A stretch of 64,000 bases of DNA from Paenibacillus sp. SZ31 (GTDB lineage Bacteria; Bacillota; Bacilli; Paenibacillales; Paenibacillaceae): contig NZ_JABBEA010000012.1 of NCBI RefSeq assembly GCF_012912005.1, forward strand, positions 1 through 64,000. Reading direction: 5' to 3'. Of this stretch, positions 9,066-18,355 are shown piece after piece. A program made the translations under genes and the position numbers. Under the pieces are notes generated by a model. It was not told the DNA's origin. It saw nothing but the letters and a program-made list of their open reading frames with translations, and ran no database searches. The stretch's first letter is position 1. Every line of letters begins with the position of its first letter.

Positions 9066-9830
9066 GTGAACTTCCCAGATGTCGGAGCACATATCTTTCG
9101 AACCATTCTCATGTACTTTCTTGTGTACTGTGCTATTCGGGTTATGGGTAAACGTGAGATCGGTAAGCTATCCATGTTTGATCTGGTCGTGTCGATTATG
9201 CTCGCGGAGATGGCTGCCTTTGTCATTGAAGATATAGATAAACCTTTGTCTCATGGGATTGCACCCATGCTGACGGTCATCATCGTGCAAATCGGAATGG
9301 CCTTTGTCGGTTTGAAAAGTCGGAGACTGCGCTTAATGATTGATGGCAAACCTACCGTATTGATATCCAAAGGCGTTCTTCATCGGGATGAGATGCGCAA
9401 ACAGCGATATAACCTGGATGATCTGTTGTTACAGCTTCGTGAACAGAATGTAGATAGTATTGGCGAAGTTGATTTCGCCATTTTGGAGACTACAGGTAAG
9501 CTGACCGTGTTTCCTAAAGATCAGAATGATTCTAATGGCAGCAGTAGCAGTTCTTCTGACTCTGACTCAGAAGGGTCTTCTTCCAGTAAATCCAAAGCAG
9601 GAAAAAATCAGATTGATGGATTCCCCAATATCAAATATGAAGGTCTGCCACTGCCCTTAATTATGGACGGCAAGGTCCAAGATCAGAATCTGGAACTCAT
9701 TCAGAAAACGAGATTTTGGCTAAAAAATCAAATTCAGCACAACGGAATTATGGATTTCAAAGATGTGTTTATATGTTCTATCGATCACAATGGCAAGGTG
9801 TATGTAAGTCCAAAAGATGATAAAAAGTGA
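9066..9830 (+). CDS. DUF421/YetF-family membrane protein (YrbG-like)
   Basis: 254 aa. Three membrane segments span about residues 10-85 and carry the conserved GKREIGKLSMFDLVVSI. A cytoplasmic domain with MRKQRYNLDDLLLQLRE follows. Two such domains are usual; here residues 153-180 form an inserted Ser/Asp-rich low-complexity linker. Function is unknown; related B. subtilis YetF-type proteins are linked to spore-coat or membrane processes. GTG at 9066 has AAGGAGG nine bases upstream. The stop is only three bases from the stop of the convergent spoVB gene. Confidence 0.85.
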   Translation: MNFPDVGAHIFRTILMYFLVYCAIRVMGKREIGKLSMFDLVVSIMLAEMAAFVIEDIDKPLSHGIAPMLTVIIVQIGMAFVGLKSRRLRLMIDGKPTVLISKGVLHRDEMRKQRYNLDDLLLQLREQNVDSIGEVDFAILETTGKLTVFPKDQNDSNGSSSSSSDSDSEGSSSSKSKAGKNQIDGFPNIKYEGLPLPLIMDGKVQDQNLELIQKTRFWLKNQIQHNGIMDFKDVFICSIDHNGKVYVSPKDDKK

Positions 9831-9833
9831 ACA

Positions 9834-11456
9834 TCATTTGCTTGACCGACGTTTGAACCATGAACCTATAAAAGGAGCACGGGACAGATCATGGAAGTCA
9901 ATCATCTTGGTCCAGCCCATAACGATGAAATAAACGATGAGGCCAACGAAAGGAGCGAGAAGCATTCGGACCCAGAAAGGCAAAATCATGGCAGTCTCTT
10001 CGTATACAAGCAGGGTTGCTGCTCCCATAATAAACATTCCGGCTCCCGTTTTGACCCAATCCATGATCTTGAAGCGGAACTGTAGCATTTTACGTACGCT
10101 TTGGGCATGTAATAGGGTAACGACAGTAGAATTCACACAGATCGCGATAACTGCACCGAAGATGCCATACTCGGGCCGGGAAGCGAGCGTTAAAATCAAC
10201 GTGATTTTGATAACAGCACCGATAAATGTATTTAGCAGTGCTTTGCCTGGACGGTCAAGGGCTTGCAATGCAGCTTGAAGAGGGGCTTGAATATAAATGA
10301 ACAAAGCAAAAGGAGCCATTAGCTTAAGCATGCTTCCGATCGATGCATCATTATACAGAACAAGACACATCGGTTCGGCAAGCACATACATAAACACAGA
10401 AAACGGAGCACCTGTCACGAGTGCCAAACGTAATGCCTGATGCATTCTTTTGTGAATCAGTGCGCGATCTCCCTGAGCAGAAGCTTCGGACAGTGAAGGT
10501 ACAAGTGATGTCGCAAGAGATGAGGTTAGTGCTCCTGGCAGCAGCAGTAAAGGGATAATCATACCTTGTAGTGCACCATACTGTGCTGTGGCAAGTCCTT
10601 TGGATATGCCTGCCAGAGCAAGACTCTGGGCAGTGACAATGGTTTCAGCCAGATAGGAGAGAGAGCCAACCAATCGACCTGCCGTAACGGGAACAGAAAT
10701 CGCAAGCAAACGCCGAATTAATCCGGTCTGCGTAGTATCTGTATCTTTCATAACTGGGGTTCCTGTGGTTATAGGCTTGCTTGAGAGATTGGACATATTC
10801 TGATGATTACCTAGCGGCAACTCATTCTTCTGCCTGTTATACTTCCACAAGAGTACAAGCATACCGCCGAATTCTCCAACGAGTGCGCCCAGCATGGCAC
10901 CTGCAGCCGCCTGTGCAATACCGTGGGGGAGGAGAAGCCAGGCAAACCAGATGACACAGACGATGCGAATGATGGTTTCAACAATGGATGAAATGGCAGT
11001 AGGCATCATATTTTGCTTGCCTTGGAAGTACCCTCTGTAGACGGCAGATACCGCGATAATGGTAATCATGGGGCTCATACTAACGAACGTATGGTACACC
11101 CGTTCATCTGTGAGCACGTACTTGGTAACCCATGGTGCAAATATAATGCACAAAAACATGAATACTACACCCAGCGTCAGCGTGAAGCTTAAGCTTATTT
11201 GCAGGATGCGCTGGGGGGAATAACGATTGGCACCGGTGTCAGCTTCGGCTACGAGCTTGGCTACTGCTAGCGGAATACCACCCGTAATTAATGTCACCAG
11301 TACGATAAAAAAGGGATAGCTCAATTGGTAGATGCCAACACCTTCTGCACCGATGACTCGTGGCAGCGCTATGCGGGGGATGAAACCAAGTATTCGATTA
11401 ACTATGCCTGCCGCGAGCAGGATCATGGCCCCCTGGATAAATGTCTGTTTCTTCAA
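9834..11456 (-). CDS. spoVB: Stage V sporulation protein B (MurJ/flippase superfamily)
   Basis: 540 aa polytopic membrane protein of the polysaccharide-transporter/MOP superfamily. SpoVB is needed for spore cortex synthesis and is thought to flip lipid-linked peptidoglycan precursors. The N-terminus GAMILLAAGIVNRILGFIPRIALPRVIGAEGVG and the segments ITGGIPLAVAKLVAE and RGYFQGKQNMMPTA are characteristic. A hydrophilic loop near residues 230-260 is Ser/Thr-rich. The TTG start at 11456 has AAAGAGGGG just upstream and gives the standard MKKQTFIQGA start; a longer in-frame extension to 11543 lacks a ribosome site. It is divergent from comN. Confidence 0.92.
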   Translation of the reverse strand: MKKQTFIQGAMILLAAGIVNRILGFIPRIALPRVIGAEGVGIYQLSYPFFIVLVTLITGGIPLAVAKLVAEADTGANRYSPQRILQISLSFTLTLGVVFMFLCIIFAPWVTKYVLTDERVYHTFVSMSPMITIIAVSAVYRGYFQGKQNMMPTAISSIVETIIRIVCVIWFAWLLLPHGIAQAAAGAMLGALVGEFGGMLVLLWKYNRQKNELPLGNHQNMSNLSSKPITTGTPVMKDTDTTQTGLIRRLLAISVPVTAGRLVGSLSYLAETIVTAQSLALAGISKGLATAQYGALQGMIIPLLLLPGALTSSLATSLVPSLSEASAQGDRALIHKRMHQALRLALVTGAPFSVFMYVLAEPMCLVLYNDASIGSMLKLMAPFALFIYIQAPLQAALQALDRPGKALLNTFIGAVIKITLILTLASRPEYGIFGAVIAICVNSTVVTLLHAQSVRKMLQFRFKIMDWVKTGAGMFIMGAATLLVYEETAMILPFWVRMLLAPFVGLIVYFIVMGWTKMIDFHDLSRAPFIGSWFKRRSSK

Positions 11457-11674
11457 GACTACCCCTCTTTCCCGGTTGAAAGTACAGGTTATCATCATAA
11501 ACGGGACAAAGCCGTTGTACTTCATCCTATGCCAGTCCTTCATCTTCTCATGACAACTTGGACACGATTAACAAAAAGAACCATAACCAGCAAGAAGGAA
11601 TATGATCAGGCGAAGTCGAATGATGTAATATTGATGCCGCATAAAGGCTTGGATGTACGAAGGGAGGCTCCCCG

Positions 11675-11923
11675 TTGGAAGAAATGAATGATGTGGAGTT
11701 GGAACAGTCAATAGAGATGCTCTGCCGTAGCAAGGCGGAGGAATTAAGGCTTGTCGGTTACGAATATGTCACCAGCAAAGATGTCTGGAATTGCGTCAGT
11801 CATAAATATGAAAAACAGGGCATCCCACCGCTTCACCAGCTGGTGAACGACATTTTGTCACTGAAAGCAACAAGCTTTATGAACTTTATGACCGTGTCTG
11901 CATACCGGGGGTCCTCTTTCTAG
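11675..11923 (+). CDS. comN: Post-transcriptional regulator, ComN family (YrzD-like)
   Basis: 82 aa. The pattern LEQSIEMLCRSKAEELRLVGYEYVTSKDVWNCV fits the short ComN/YrzD family. In B. subtilis ComN controls comE mRNA and associates with DivIVA. A TTG start has AGGGAGG eight bases upstream. Position between spoVB and secD is conserved with B. subtilis. The last residues (after NDILSLKATSFMNFMTV) are less conserved, so the family call is good but the function in this organism is inferred. Confidence 0.78.
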   Translation: MEEMNDVELEQSIEMLCRSKAEELRLVGYEYVTSKDVWNCVSHKYEKQGIPPLHQLVNDILSLKATSFMNFMTVSAYRGSSF

Positions 11924-11941
11924 ACGAAAGGGATCTTTTTT
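11909..11941 (+). terminator. Possible attenuator/terminator between comN and secD
   Basis: The inner stem CTCTTTC/GAAAGGG is seven bp with loop TAGAC, followed by ATC and T6. The outer part pairs poorly. It overlaps the comN stop and could limit read-through into secD. Confidence 0.45.
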
Positions 11942-12014
11942 GTTGAAAATTGACTGCTTTTTACGGCATCGCTATAATAGGAATATTGAGAACGAAAGGG
12001 GATCTAGGAACGGC

Positions 12015-13265
12015 ATGAAAAGAATTATCAGTTTCATTCTGGTCGTGCTTGTCACCACAGGGGTAATGGTGGGAACAAGCCCGGAGCTGCTCAAAAATAT
12101 ACGCTTGGGCCTTGATTTAAAGGGAGGCTACGAGATCTTATATGAAGCAGAGCCGCTCGATGAGGGACAACAAGTCACCAAAGCGTCACTGGTGCAAACG
12201 GCCAAGAGTCTTGAAAGCCGCGCCAATGCGCTCGGAACAAGCGAACCGGAGGTAACCACTGAAGGAAGCAACCGGATTCGATTGAAGTTGGCAGGGGTAA
12301 CGGACGAGGCTGAAGTTAGGGCCAAAATGAAAGAACCAGCAGTTTTGACCTTCCGTAGTAAAGCTGAGAATGACAAGGAAGGCGAATACACCAAAATCGA
12401 ACTTCGCGGAAATGAATTTGTTGAGAATGCAGCCAAAGTTGTATTCACTCAATTGAATGAGCCGATGATTGACATTCAAGTGAAAGACAAAGCCAAATTT
12501 TCCGAGATTACCAAACGTTTGATCGGACAACCTCTTGCTATTTATTTGGACGATGAGTTGCTCTCTGCTCCAACCGTTAGACAACAGTTGACAGATGGTT
12601 CGGCTCAGATTTCGGGTGCCTACACACGTGACGAAGCAAACCAGCTTCGTGACACCATTAACTTGGGTGCATTGCCACTGAAACTTACAGAGAAGTATTC
12701 ACAAAGTGTTGGTGCAACACTTGGTAAGCTTTCTCTGGATCAGACCATTAAAGCAGGATTAATTGGTTCCGTTATTATTCTGGTGTTCATGATTGGGCTT
12801 TATCGCATTCCTGGTATTATTGCGAGTTTTGCCTTGATCACACATACGTGGCTGGTACTTGCGATCTTCTACATGGGAGAATTCGTACTTACCCTTCCAG
12901 GTATTGCGGCGTTCATCCTGGGTATAGGTATGGCGGTCGATGCCAATATCATCACGTACGAACGGATTAAAGAAGAAATGCGCAGTGGTAAGTCGATCTT
13001 GTCTTCCGTTAAAGCGGGAAGCAAGCATTCCTTCCGGACAATCATCGACTCCAACATCACAACCATTATTGCTGCGGCTGTTATGTTCTTCTTGGGTACA
13101 GGTGCGGTTAAAGGGTTTGCACTCGTGCTGATTTTTGACATTGTCACCAGTATTATCACGAATATTTTCTTCTCCCGCTTCCTGTTGACCCTGCTTGTAC
13201 GGGGTAACGTGTTGAAGAAGCCTAAGTACTTCGGAGTGAAGGAGAGTGAAATTCGTGCGCTTTAA
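12015..13265 (+). CDS. secD: Protein translocase subunit SecD
   Basis: 416 aa. Proton-driven accessory factor of the Sec translocon. The N-terminal helix (ISFILVVLVTTGVMVG), the motif LGLDLKGGYEI, and the large extracytoplasmic P1 domain are followed by five further helices (from KAGLIGSVIILVFMIGLYR to NIFFSRFLLTLLV) with the signature GMAVDANIITYERIKEE. ATG at 12015 gives the normal N-terminus with AGGA upstream. secF starts inside its 3' end, so the pair is translationally coupled. SecD and SecF are separate here, not fused as in B. subtilis. Confidence 0.97.
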   Translation: MKRIISFILVVLVTTGVMVGTSPELLKNIRLGLDLKGGYEILYEAEPLDEGQQVTKASLVQTAKSLESRANALGTSEPEVTTEGSNRIRLKLAGVTDEAEVRAKMKEPAVLTFRSKAENDKEGEYTKIELRGNEFVENAAKVVFTQLNEPMIDIQVKDKAKFSEITKRLIGQPLAIYLDDELLSAPTVRQQLTDGSAQISGAYTRDEANQLRDTINLGALPLKLTEKYSQSVGATLGKLSLDQTIKAGLIGSVIILVFMIGLYRIPGIIASFALITHTWLVLAIFYMGEFVLTLPGIAAFILGIGMAVDANIITYERIKEEMRSGKSILSSVKAGSKHSFRTIIDSNITTIIAAAVMFFLGTGAVKGFALVLIFDIVTSIITNIFFSRFLLTLLVRGNVLKKPKYFGVKESEIRAL

Positions 13266-14163
13266 TTGGAATTTTGATTATATTAAAGGCAGTAAGATTG
13301 CCTATATCTTCTCGATTATTCTGACGATTACGGGGATCATTAGCATTCTGGCTTTGGGTTTGAATTATGCGGTTGATTTCCGTGCTGGATCGAATGTGGA
13401 TATCTCGGTATCCAAAGCAATCACAGCGGAGCAGATTAAACCTATCGTTAAGGACATCGGTGTTGATGAGGGTGATGTTACCATTACACCGGGGGCTGAC
13501 CGTGTAAACGTTCGTTTCTCCAATGAACTGGATGAGACCCAAGAGAGCAAATTTAAAGAAGAATTTACTAAACTGGATGCATCTGCTTCCTATGAAGTAA
13601 ATACGGTTGATCCGGAGATGGCCAAAGAATTGGAACGCAACGCGATCTACGCGGTACTCATTGCAAGTATCGGGATCATGATCTATGTTGCGATCCGATT
13701 CGAGTGGCGCTTTGGTTTGGCTGCGGTTATCGCACTCTTCCATGATGCATTTGTCGTAATAAGTGTGTTCTCCATCTTCCGTTTGGAAGTGGATCTGACC
13801 TTTATTACCGCAGTATTGACCATTGTCGGGTTCTCGATCAACGATACCATCGTTATCTTTGACCGGATTCGTGAGAATCTGCGTTTTGCCAAAAAGACAA
13901 CCAAAGCCGACTTGCGTGAGGTAGTCAATCGCAGTTTGGCTCAAACGATGACACGTTCCCTGAATACAACATTTACCGTGTTTGCAGCTTCAATCTGTTT
14001 GTTCATATTCGGTGGAGAATCCATTCGCATGTTCTCACTTGCAATGGTTATCGGAACACTGTTCGGCGCATATTCTTCAATCTATATCGCTGCCCCACTA
14101 TGGCTGATGCTCAAAGGTAAACAAGTGGATAAGCCAAAAACAGTAGCTAAAGAATCTAACTAA
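13255..14163 (+). CDS. secF: Protein translocase subunit SecF
   Basis: 302 aa. Partner of SecD. The motif NYAVDFRAGSNVDI near the first periplasmic domain, then five helices with TIVGFSINDTIVIFDRIREN and SLNTTFTVFAASICLFIFGG, are diagnostic. GTG at 13255 is nine bases from GGAG at 13241-13244; the in-frame GTG at 13246 overlaps that site. The start lies 11 bases inside secD. A terminator follows. Confidence 0.97.
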   Translation: MRFNWNFDYIKGSKIAYIFSIILTITGIISILALGLNYAVDFRAGSNVDISVSKAITAEQIKPIVKDIGVDEGDVTITPGADRVNVRFSNELDETQESKFKEEFTKLDASASYEVNTVDPEMAKELERNAIYAVLIASIGIMIYVAIRFEWRFGLAAVIALFHDAFVVISVFSIFRLEVDLTFITAVLTIVGFSINDTIVIFDRIRENLRFAKKTTKADLREVVNRSLAQTMTRSLNTTFTVFAASICLFIFGGESIRMFSLAMVIGTLFGAYSSIYIAAPLWLMLKGKQVDKPKTVAKESN

Positions 14164-14177
14164 ACATCTTATTGTGA

Positions 14178-14203
14178 AGCCGCGTCTGCCAGGCGCGGTT
14201 TTG
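14178..14203 (+). terminator. Terminator after secF
   Basis: A 7-bp GC-rich stem (CCGCGTC/GGCGCGG) with five-base loop and a short T4 tract, between secF and the CDF-like gene. Confidence 0.65.
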
Positions 14204-14236
14204 CAACTTTATGTACAGAATTAAGGGGGAATATTC

Positions 14237-15196
14237 ATGACCAGAGAACATATCCCATCGGCTCATGCTGCCACATGGAGCGGTATTGCTGGTAATATGG
14301 GACTTGCGGTGATCAAAGCGGGAGTCGGTTATATGGCAAACAGCAAATCATTGCTCGCTGACGGCTTGTATTCTGCTTCTGAAGCTGGTTCTGCCCTGGC
14401 TGGTCTCTTTCCCTCCAAGTCTGTACGCCATAAGAGCAAGGCTCGCAGGGAACGGTTTAGAGAACATTCACGTGTTGCCAGACCGGGAATTTCAGTATTG
14501 TTATCTGTCCTGATCCTCATGGGTGGATTGCAGCTTGCCATCTCTGCATTGGGTAGTCTCTCCGGAAGTGAACCGGCAGCACCTGGCAAGTCAGTACTTT
14601 TGGTGGCTGTTGCGGCTCTGGCTGTGAAGGAAGCAATTTTTCAATTTCAGTACAGATATTTCCGTAAACGAAATCAGTCTCAGGCGCTGGCCTATGCACA
14701 GCAACATCGGCGTGCACTCTATTGCTCGCTTACCGTATTAATCGGTATTATCGGTTCGATGGCTGGTGAAGAGACGGGCTTGAGCATGCTGCTCTACTTG
14801 GACCCCACGGCTGCATTGATTGCTTCCTGTTTTGTACTTCACAAGGGTTACCGAATGATTGTGGACACAGTCTATGGTTCACTCGTTCAGGAACTGGAGC
14901 AAGAAGAAGCGTCCGATTTCAAAGAGACAGTACAGCGGGTGTATGGCATCATTACGATCGAGCATTTGGTCGCACGTGAACAGGAACATGACGTTACGAT
15001 TGAGCTGGTCATTAGTGTGAATCCAAGGATTTCAATATTGGAAGCACAGGAAATTGCGAATCGGGCCAAGACACTACTGCTAACCCGTTTCAGTCATGTG
15101 AAAGAAGTACAGATTCAAGCGATACCTTATGATCCAGGTTATCCCTATAAATCCAATCATGAACTGCCCGATCACGAAGCGACATTAATTCAGTAG
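14237..15196 (+). CDS. CDF-family (cation diffusion facilitator) membrane protein, degenerate metal site
   Basis: 319 aa. The arrangement of helices (GIAGNMGLAVIKAGVGYMANSKSLLADGLYSASEA, then four more) and the C-terminal cytoplasmic ferredoxin-like domain (VYGIITIEHLVAREQEHDVTIELVI to VKEVQIQAI) match CDF transporters. These exchange Zn/Mn/Fe for protons. The transport-site ligands are not seen: helix 2 reads DGLYSASE (residues 42-49) where family members have HxxxD, and helix 5 reads AQQHRRALYCS (154-164) without a clear HxxxD. Transport of divalent metal is therefore uncertain. It lies between secF and recJ with a GGGGGA ribosome site. Confidence 0.75.
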   Translation: MTREHIPSAHAATWSGIAGNMGLAVIKAGVGYMANSKSLLADGLYSASEAGSALAGLFPSKSVRHKSKARRERFREHSRVARPGISVLLSVLILMGGLQLAISALGSLSGSEPAAPGKSVLLVAVAALAVKEAIFQFQYRYFRKRNQSQALAYAQQHRRALYCSLTVLIGIIGSMAGEETGLSMLLYLDPTAALIASCFVLHKGYRMIVDTVYGSLVQELEQEEASDFKETVQRVYGIITIEHLVAREQEHDVTIELVISVNPRISILEAQEIANRAKTLLLTRFSHVKEVQIQAIPYDPGYPYKSNHELPDHEATLIQ

Positions 15197-15236
15197 TGAA
15201 GCGCGGGTCCAGTAGATCAGGAAAGGAGCGTTATCA

Positions 15237-17645
15237 TTGCTTTATTCGCAATACCGGTGGAATACACCGAATATCGATTTGGAGGCGGCTGCGGGACTCT
15301 CGCAGGCGCTTTCCGTTTCACCCCTTGTTGGACGTTTGCTTGTGAGTCGAGGAGTGCACAATGAGAAGGAGGCAGAACGTTTTTTGCATCCTGATCTGAA
15401 TCAGATGCATGATCCCTATCTGCTACTGGGCATGAATGAAGCAGTGCCTCGAATCAAGCTGGCTTTGGAGCGGGAAGAACACATTTTAATCTACGGGGAT
15501 TATGACGCTGATGGCGTATCCAGTACATCGCTGATGATCCATTTGATGCGTCATCTTGGGGCTTCGTACGATATATACATTCCTCATCGCTCGAATGAAG
15601 GGTATGGGTTACACAACCATGCGTTGGATTGGGCCCATCAACAAGGCGTTTCATTGATTATTACCGTGGACACCGGAATCAGTGCTGTTGAACAGATTGC
15701 CTATGCGGCAACACTGGGTATCGAAGTCATTGTGACAGACCACCACGAACCGCCTGATGTTTTGCCCGAAGCCTTTACACTTATCAATCCAAAACTTCCG
15801 GGATGTCCGTATCCTTTTAAAGGTTTGGCAGGAGCGGGGGTAGCCTTGAAGCTGGCTCAGGCATTGATCGGGGAAGTGCCCGGTGAATGGATGGAGATTG
15901 CCGCTATTGGCACTGTAGCCGATCTGATGCCTTTGGAAGGTGAGAATCGGGTTATCGTCAGTTATGGAATAGAATCTATGCGTGGTTCACGTCTTCCGGG
16001 TGTAAGTGCATTGCTTGAAATCAGTGGTGTGGATCAGAGTCAGGTGACTTCGATTAATATTGCCTTTGCTATGGCACCGCGTATTAATGCCAGTGGACGG
16101 TTGGATCATGCCGGGAGAGCAGTGTCGCTTCTCACCACCGAGAATCTGGATGAAGCTCATACGCTTGCCGGCCAGCTCGATCTATTGAATCGGGAGCGGC
16201 AGCAAGTCGTTGAGGGCATATTACAAGAAGCAACGGCACAGTTGGAACAAAAGATACAGCTTCGTTCAGGATCCGTTCCAGATGTAATCGTATTGGCTGG
16301 TGAGGGCTGGAATGTTGGAGTGGTTGGTATTGTGGCTTCCAAATTGCTGGACCGCTATTACCGACCTACACTTATTCTTGGGATCGATCCGGAGAGCGGT
16401 GTCTGCAAAGGCTCTGCACGCTCCATTGAGGGCTTGGATATCTATCAGGCGCTCACAGTCAATAAACACACCATGGACCATTACGGGGGACATCCTGCTG
16501 CAGCAGGTATGACCCTGCATCGGGATCAGCTGGAGGAACTTGAGGCTGGCTTGAATGAGTTTGCTGCAACGGTGTTGACCGAAGAGGACTTTGTACCTCA
16601 GCGTCTTGCAGATGATGAATGCAGAATCAGTGATGTTCCGCTGAAAGTGATCCAGGAGATTGACAGACTTCAGCCTTTCGGGATGAGTAATCCTTCGCCA
16701 AGGTTTGTGTTTAGAAGTGTGACTGTGAAGGAAACCAGAACGATGGGTCGAGAGAAACGTCATCTGAAATTGGTTCTGGAGCAAGATGGTCAGCAACTGG
16801 AAACGGTGGCTTTTGGTAAGGGAGCGTTAGCAGAGTTCCTTCTCCCAGGTTCCGTTATTGATGTGATGGGAGAACTGTCCATCAATGAATGGAATGGGAT
16901 GAGAAAACCTCAATTGATGCTTCAGGACATTCATGTTCCTCAGGTCCAAGTATTTGATTTGCGCGGTAATGCGGAGCCATTGAATGCGATGAAGCATTTC
17001 TTGAGCTCACTTGAGGTGCATCTGCGATACAAATCAGGTTCTGTTGGCGCTATTGTTCGGAAAGAAACAGACGTTTCCGAGGGAAATTCATTGTATGAAC
17101 CTTGCCTTTGGGTATATGATAGAAAGGTCGGGTTATTTCCGTGTAATGCTGCTGCACAGCATTATGGACAGGAACAAGTCCGGACGTTATTTGTGTTTGA
17201 TACGCCGGAAACCCCGGAACAACTTGATGCCATGCTGGCTTTGTTCAGTAGAGCTGAAAATATCATCCTTCTACACGGATCAGGCAACCGCCGAGATCGC
17301 CTTCAGATGCCTTCCAGAGATCTCTTTAAGCGTATTTATATGCAGGTGTTAAAATGGAAAGCTGAACCCGTGGAGGAACAAGAGATTACTCCTGTGCTCA
17401 GTCGTCAGTGTGGATGTTCGCCGCGCATGATTACGATGATGTTGGATGTATTCGAAGAGTTATCCTTCATTTCCCGTGATAACGGCAAAATTGCGTTTGT
17501 GGATAACCCACCTAAGCGTGAACTAACCGCTTCACGTCACTACCAGGCGATCGAAAACATGGCTGAGATAGAACAGGTGATGCTGGATGCAGCCACACCG
17601 CAACTGACACAATGGATGATATCCCGGATGAAGGGCGTATCTTAG
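15237..17645 (+). CDS. recJ: Single-stranded-DNA-specific exonuclease RecJ
   Basis: 802 aa. 5'-to-3' ssDNA exonuclease in recombination and repair. DHH phosphoesterase motifs are intact: YGDYDADGVSS (residues 86-96), TVDTGIS (143-149), TDHHEPP (167-173), the DHHA1 region FAMAPRINASGR, and GGHPAAAGMTL. An OB-fold follows (VTVKETRTMGREKRHLKLV). The roughly 250-residue C-terminal extension is common in Firmicutes RecJ. TTG at 15237 has GAAAGGAG eight bases upstream. apt follows after 37 bp as in B. subtilis. Confidence 0.96.
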   Translation: MLYSQYRWNTPNIDLEAAAGLSQALSVSPLVGRLLVSRGVHNEKEAERFLHPDLNQMHDPYLLLGMNEAVPRIKLALEREEHILIYGDYDADGVSSTSLMIHLMRHLGASYDIYIPHRSNEGYGLHNHALDWAHQQGVSLIITVDTGISAVEQIAYAATLGIEVIVTDHHEPPDVLPEAFTLINPKLPGCPYPFKGLAGAGVALKLAQALIGEVPGEWMEIAAIGTVADLMPLEGENRVIVSYGIESMRGSRLPGVSALLEISGVDQSQVTSINIAFAMAPRINASGRLDHAGRAVSLLTTENLDEAHTLAGQLDLLNRERQQVVEGILQEATAQLEQKIQLRSGSVPDVIVLAGEGWNVGVVGIVASKLLDRYYRPTLILGIDPESGVCKGSARSIEGLDIYQALTVNKHTMDHYGGHPAAAGMTLHRDQLEELEAGLNEFAATVLTEEDFVPQRLADDECRISDVPLKVIQEIDRLQPFGMSNPSPRFVFRSVTVKETRTMGREKRHLKLVLEQDGQQLETVAFGKGALAEFLLPGSVIDVMGELSINEWNGMRKPQLMLQDIHVPQVQVFDLRGNAEPLNAMKHFLSSLEVHLRYKSGSVGAIVRKETDVSEGNSLYEPCLWVYDRKVGLFPCNAAAQHYGQEQVRTLFVFDTPETPEQLDAMLALFSRAENIILLHGSGNRRDRLQMPSRDLFKRIYMQVLKWKAEPVEEQEITPVLSRQCGCSPRMITMMLDVFEELSFISRDNGKIAFVDNPPKRELTASRHYQAIENMAEIEQVMLDAATPQLTQWMISRMKGVS

Positions 17646-17682
17646 ATGGAAGTTTGTGTATTTATTTTAGGAGGAGATTATT

Positions 17683-18198
17683 TTGGATTTTAAAGATTAT
17701 ATTCGTGTCATCCCTGACTTTCCACAACCGGGAATCAGCTTTAAGGACATTACAACATTGTTGAAAGATGGAGAAATGTACCGCAAGGCGATCAATGAAC
17801 TGAAAGTGATGGTTTCTGATCTCAAAATTGATGTCATTGCTGGACCTGAAGCACGTGGTTTCGTTGTGGGCGCCCCTCTGGCATATGCTTTAGGTGTCGG
17901 TTTTGCTCCGATTCGTAAAAGTGGAAAACTGCCTGGAGAGACGATTGAAGTTGGTTATGATCTCGAGTATGGCAAAGATACACTCGCGATGCACACAGAT
18001 GCGATTGAAAAAGGTCAAAATGTCTTGATCGCAGATGATCTGCTCGCAACGGGTGGAACGATTGCAACTTCCATCAACTTGATTGAACAATTGGGTGGGA
18101 ACGTTGTCGGTGCTGCATTCCTGATCGAGCTGTCTGATCTGAATGGTCGTGCTAAATTGCCTGAGAAAATCGATGTATTCACATTGATGAACTACTAA
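17683..18198 (+). CDS. apt: Adenine phosphoribosyltransferase
   Basis: 171 aa. Salvages adenine to AMP using PRPP. The N-terminal IRVIPDFPQPGISFKDITTLL, the EARGF motif (GPEARGFVVGAPLAYALG) and the PRPP-binding loop VLIADDLLATGGTIATS are characteristic. TTG start with AGGAGG eight bases upstream. Probably co-transcribed with recJ. A bidirectional terminator separates it from the convergent uracil permease. Confidence 0.98.
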   Translation: MDFKDYIRVIPDFPQPGISFKDITTLLKDGEMYRKAINELKVMVSDLKIDVIAGPEARGFVVGAPLAYALGVGFAPIRKSGKLPGETIEVGYDLEYGKDTLAMHTDAIEKGQNVLIADDLLATGGTIATSINLIEQLGGNVVGAAFLIELSDLNGRAKLPEKIDVFTLMNY

Positions 18199-18288
18199 GT
18201 TTAAAATCTCCACTTGGAGTGTTGTGATTAAAACCTGAATTGCTTTTCCCTTTTCCCGGGAAATAATATACAGCATTAATGATTGCGA

Positions 18289-18337
18289 AAAAGCCTGTTC
18301 TCTCCATCTCCGTTAGGGTTGGAAAGAACAGGCTTTT
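18289..18337. terminator. Bidirectional terminator between apt and uraA
   Basis: A 13-bp perfect stem AAAAGCCTGTTCT (18289-18301) pairs with 18325-18337. A-rich and T-rich flanks allow termination on both strands for these convergent genes. Confidence 0.85.
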
Positions 18338-18355
18338 GATGTATATACGATGGAA

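Noticed and set aside
11325..11687. 120-codon plus-strand frame over the spoVB start
   Set aside because: It is antisense to spoVB and has no family match or ribosome site.
13222..13944. 240-codon minus-strand frame across secF
   Set aside because: It is a shadow of secF, whose motifs are intact on the plus strand.
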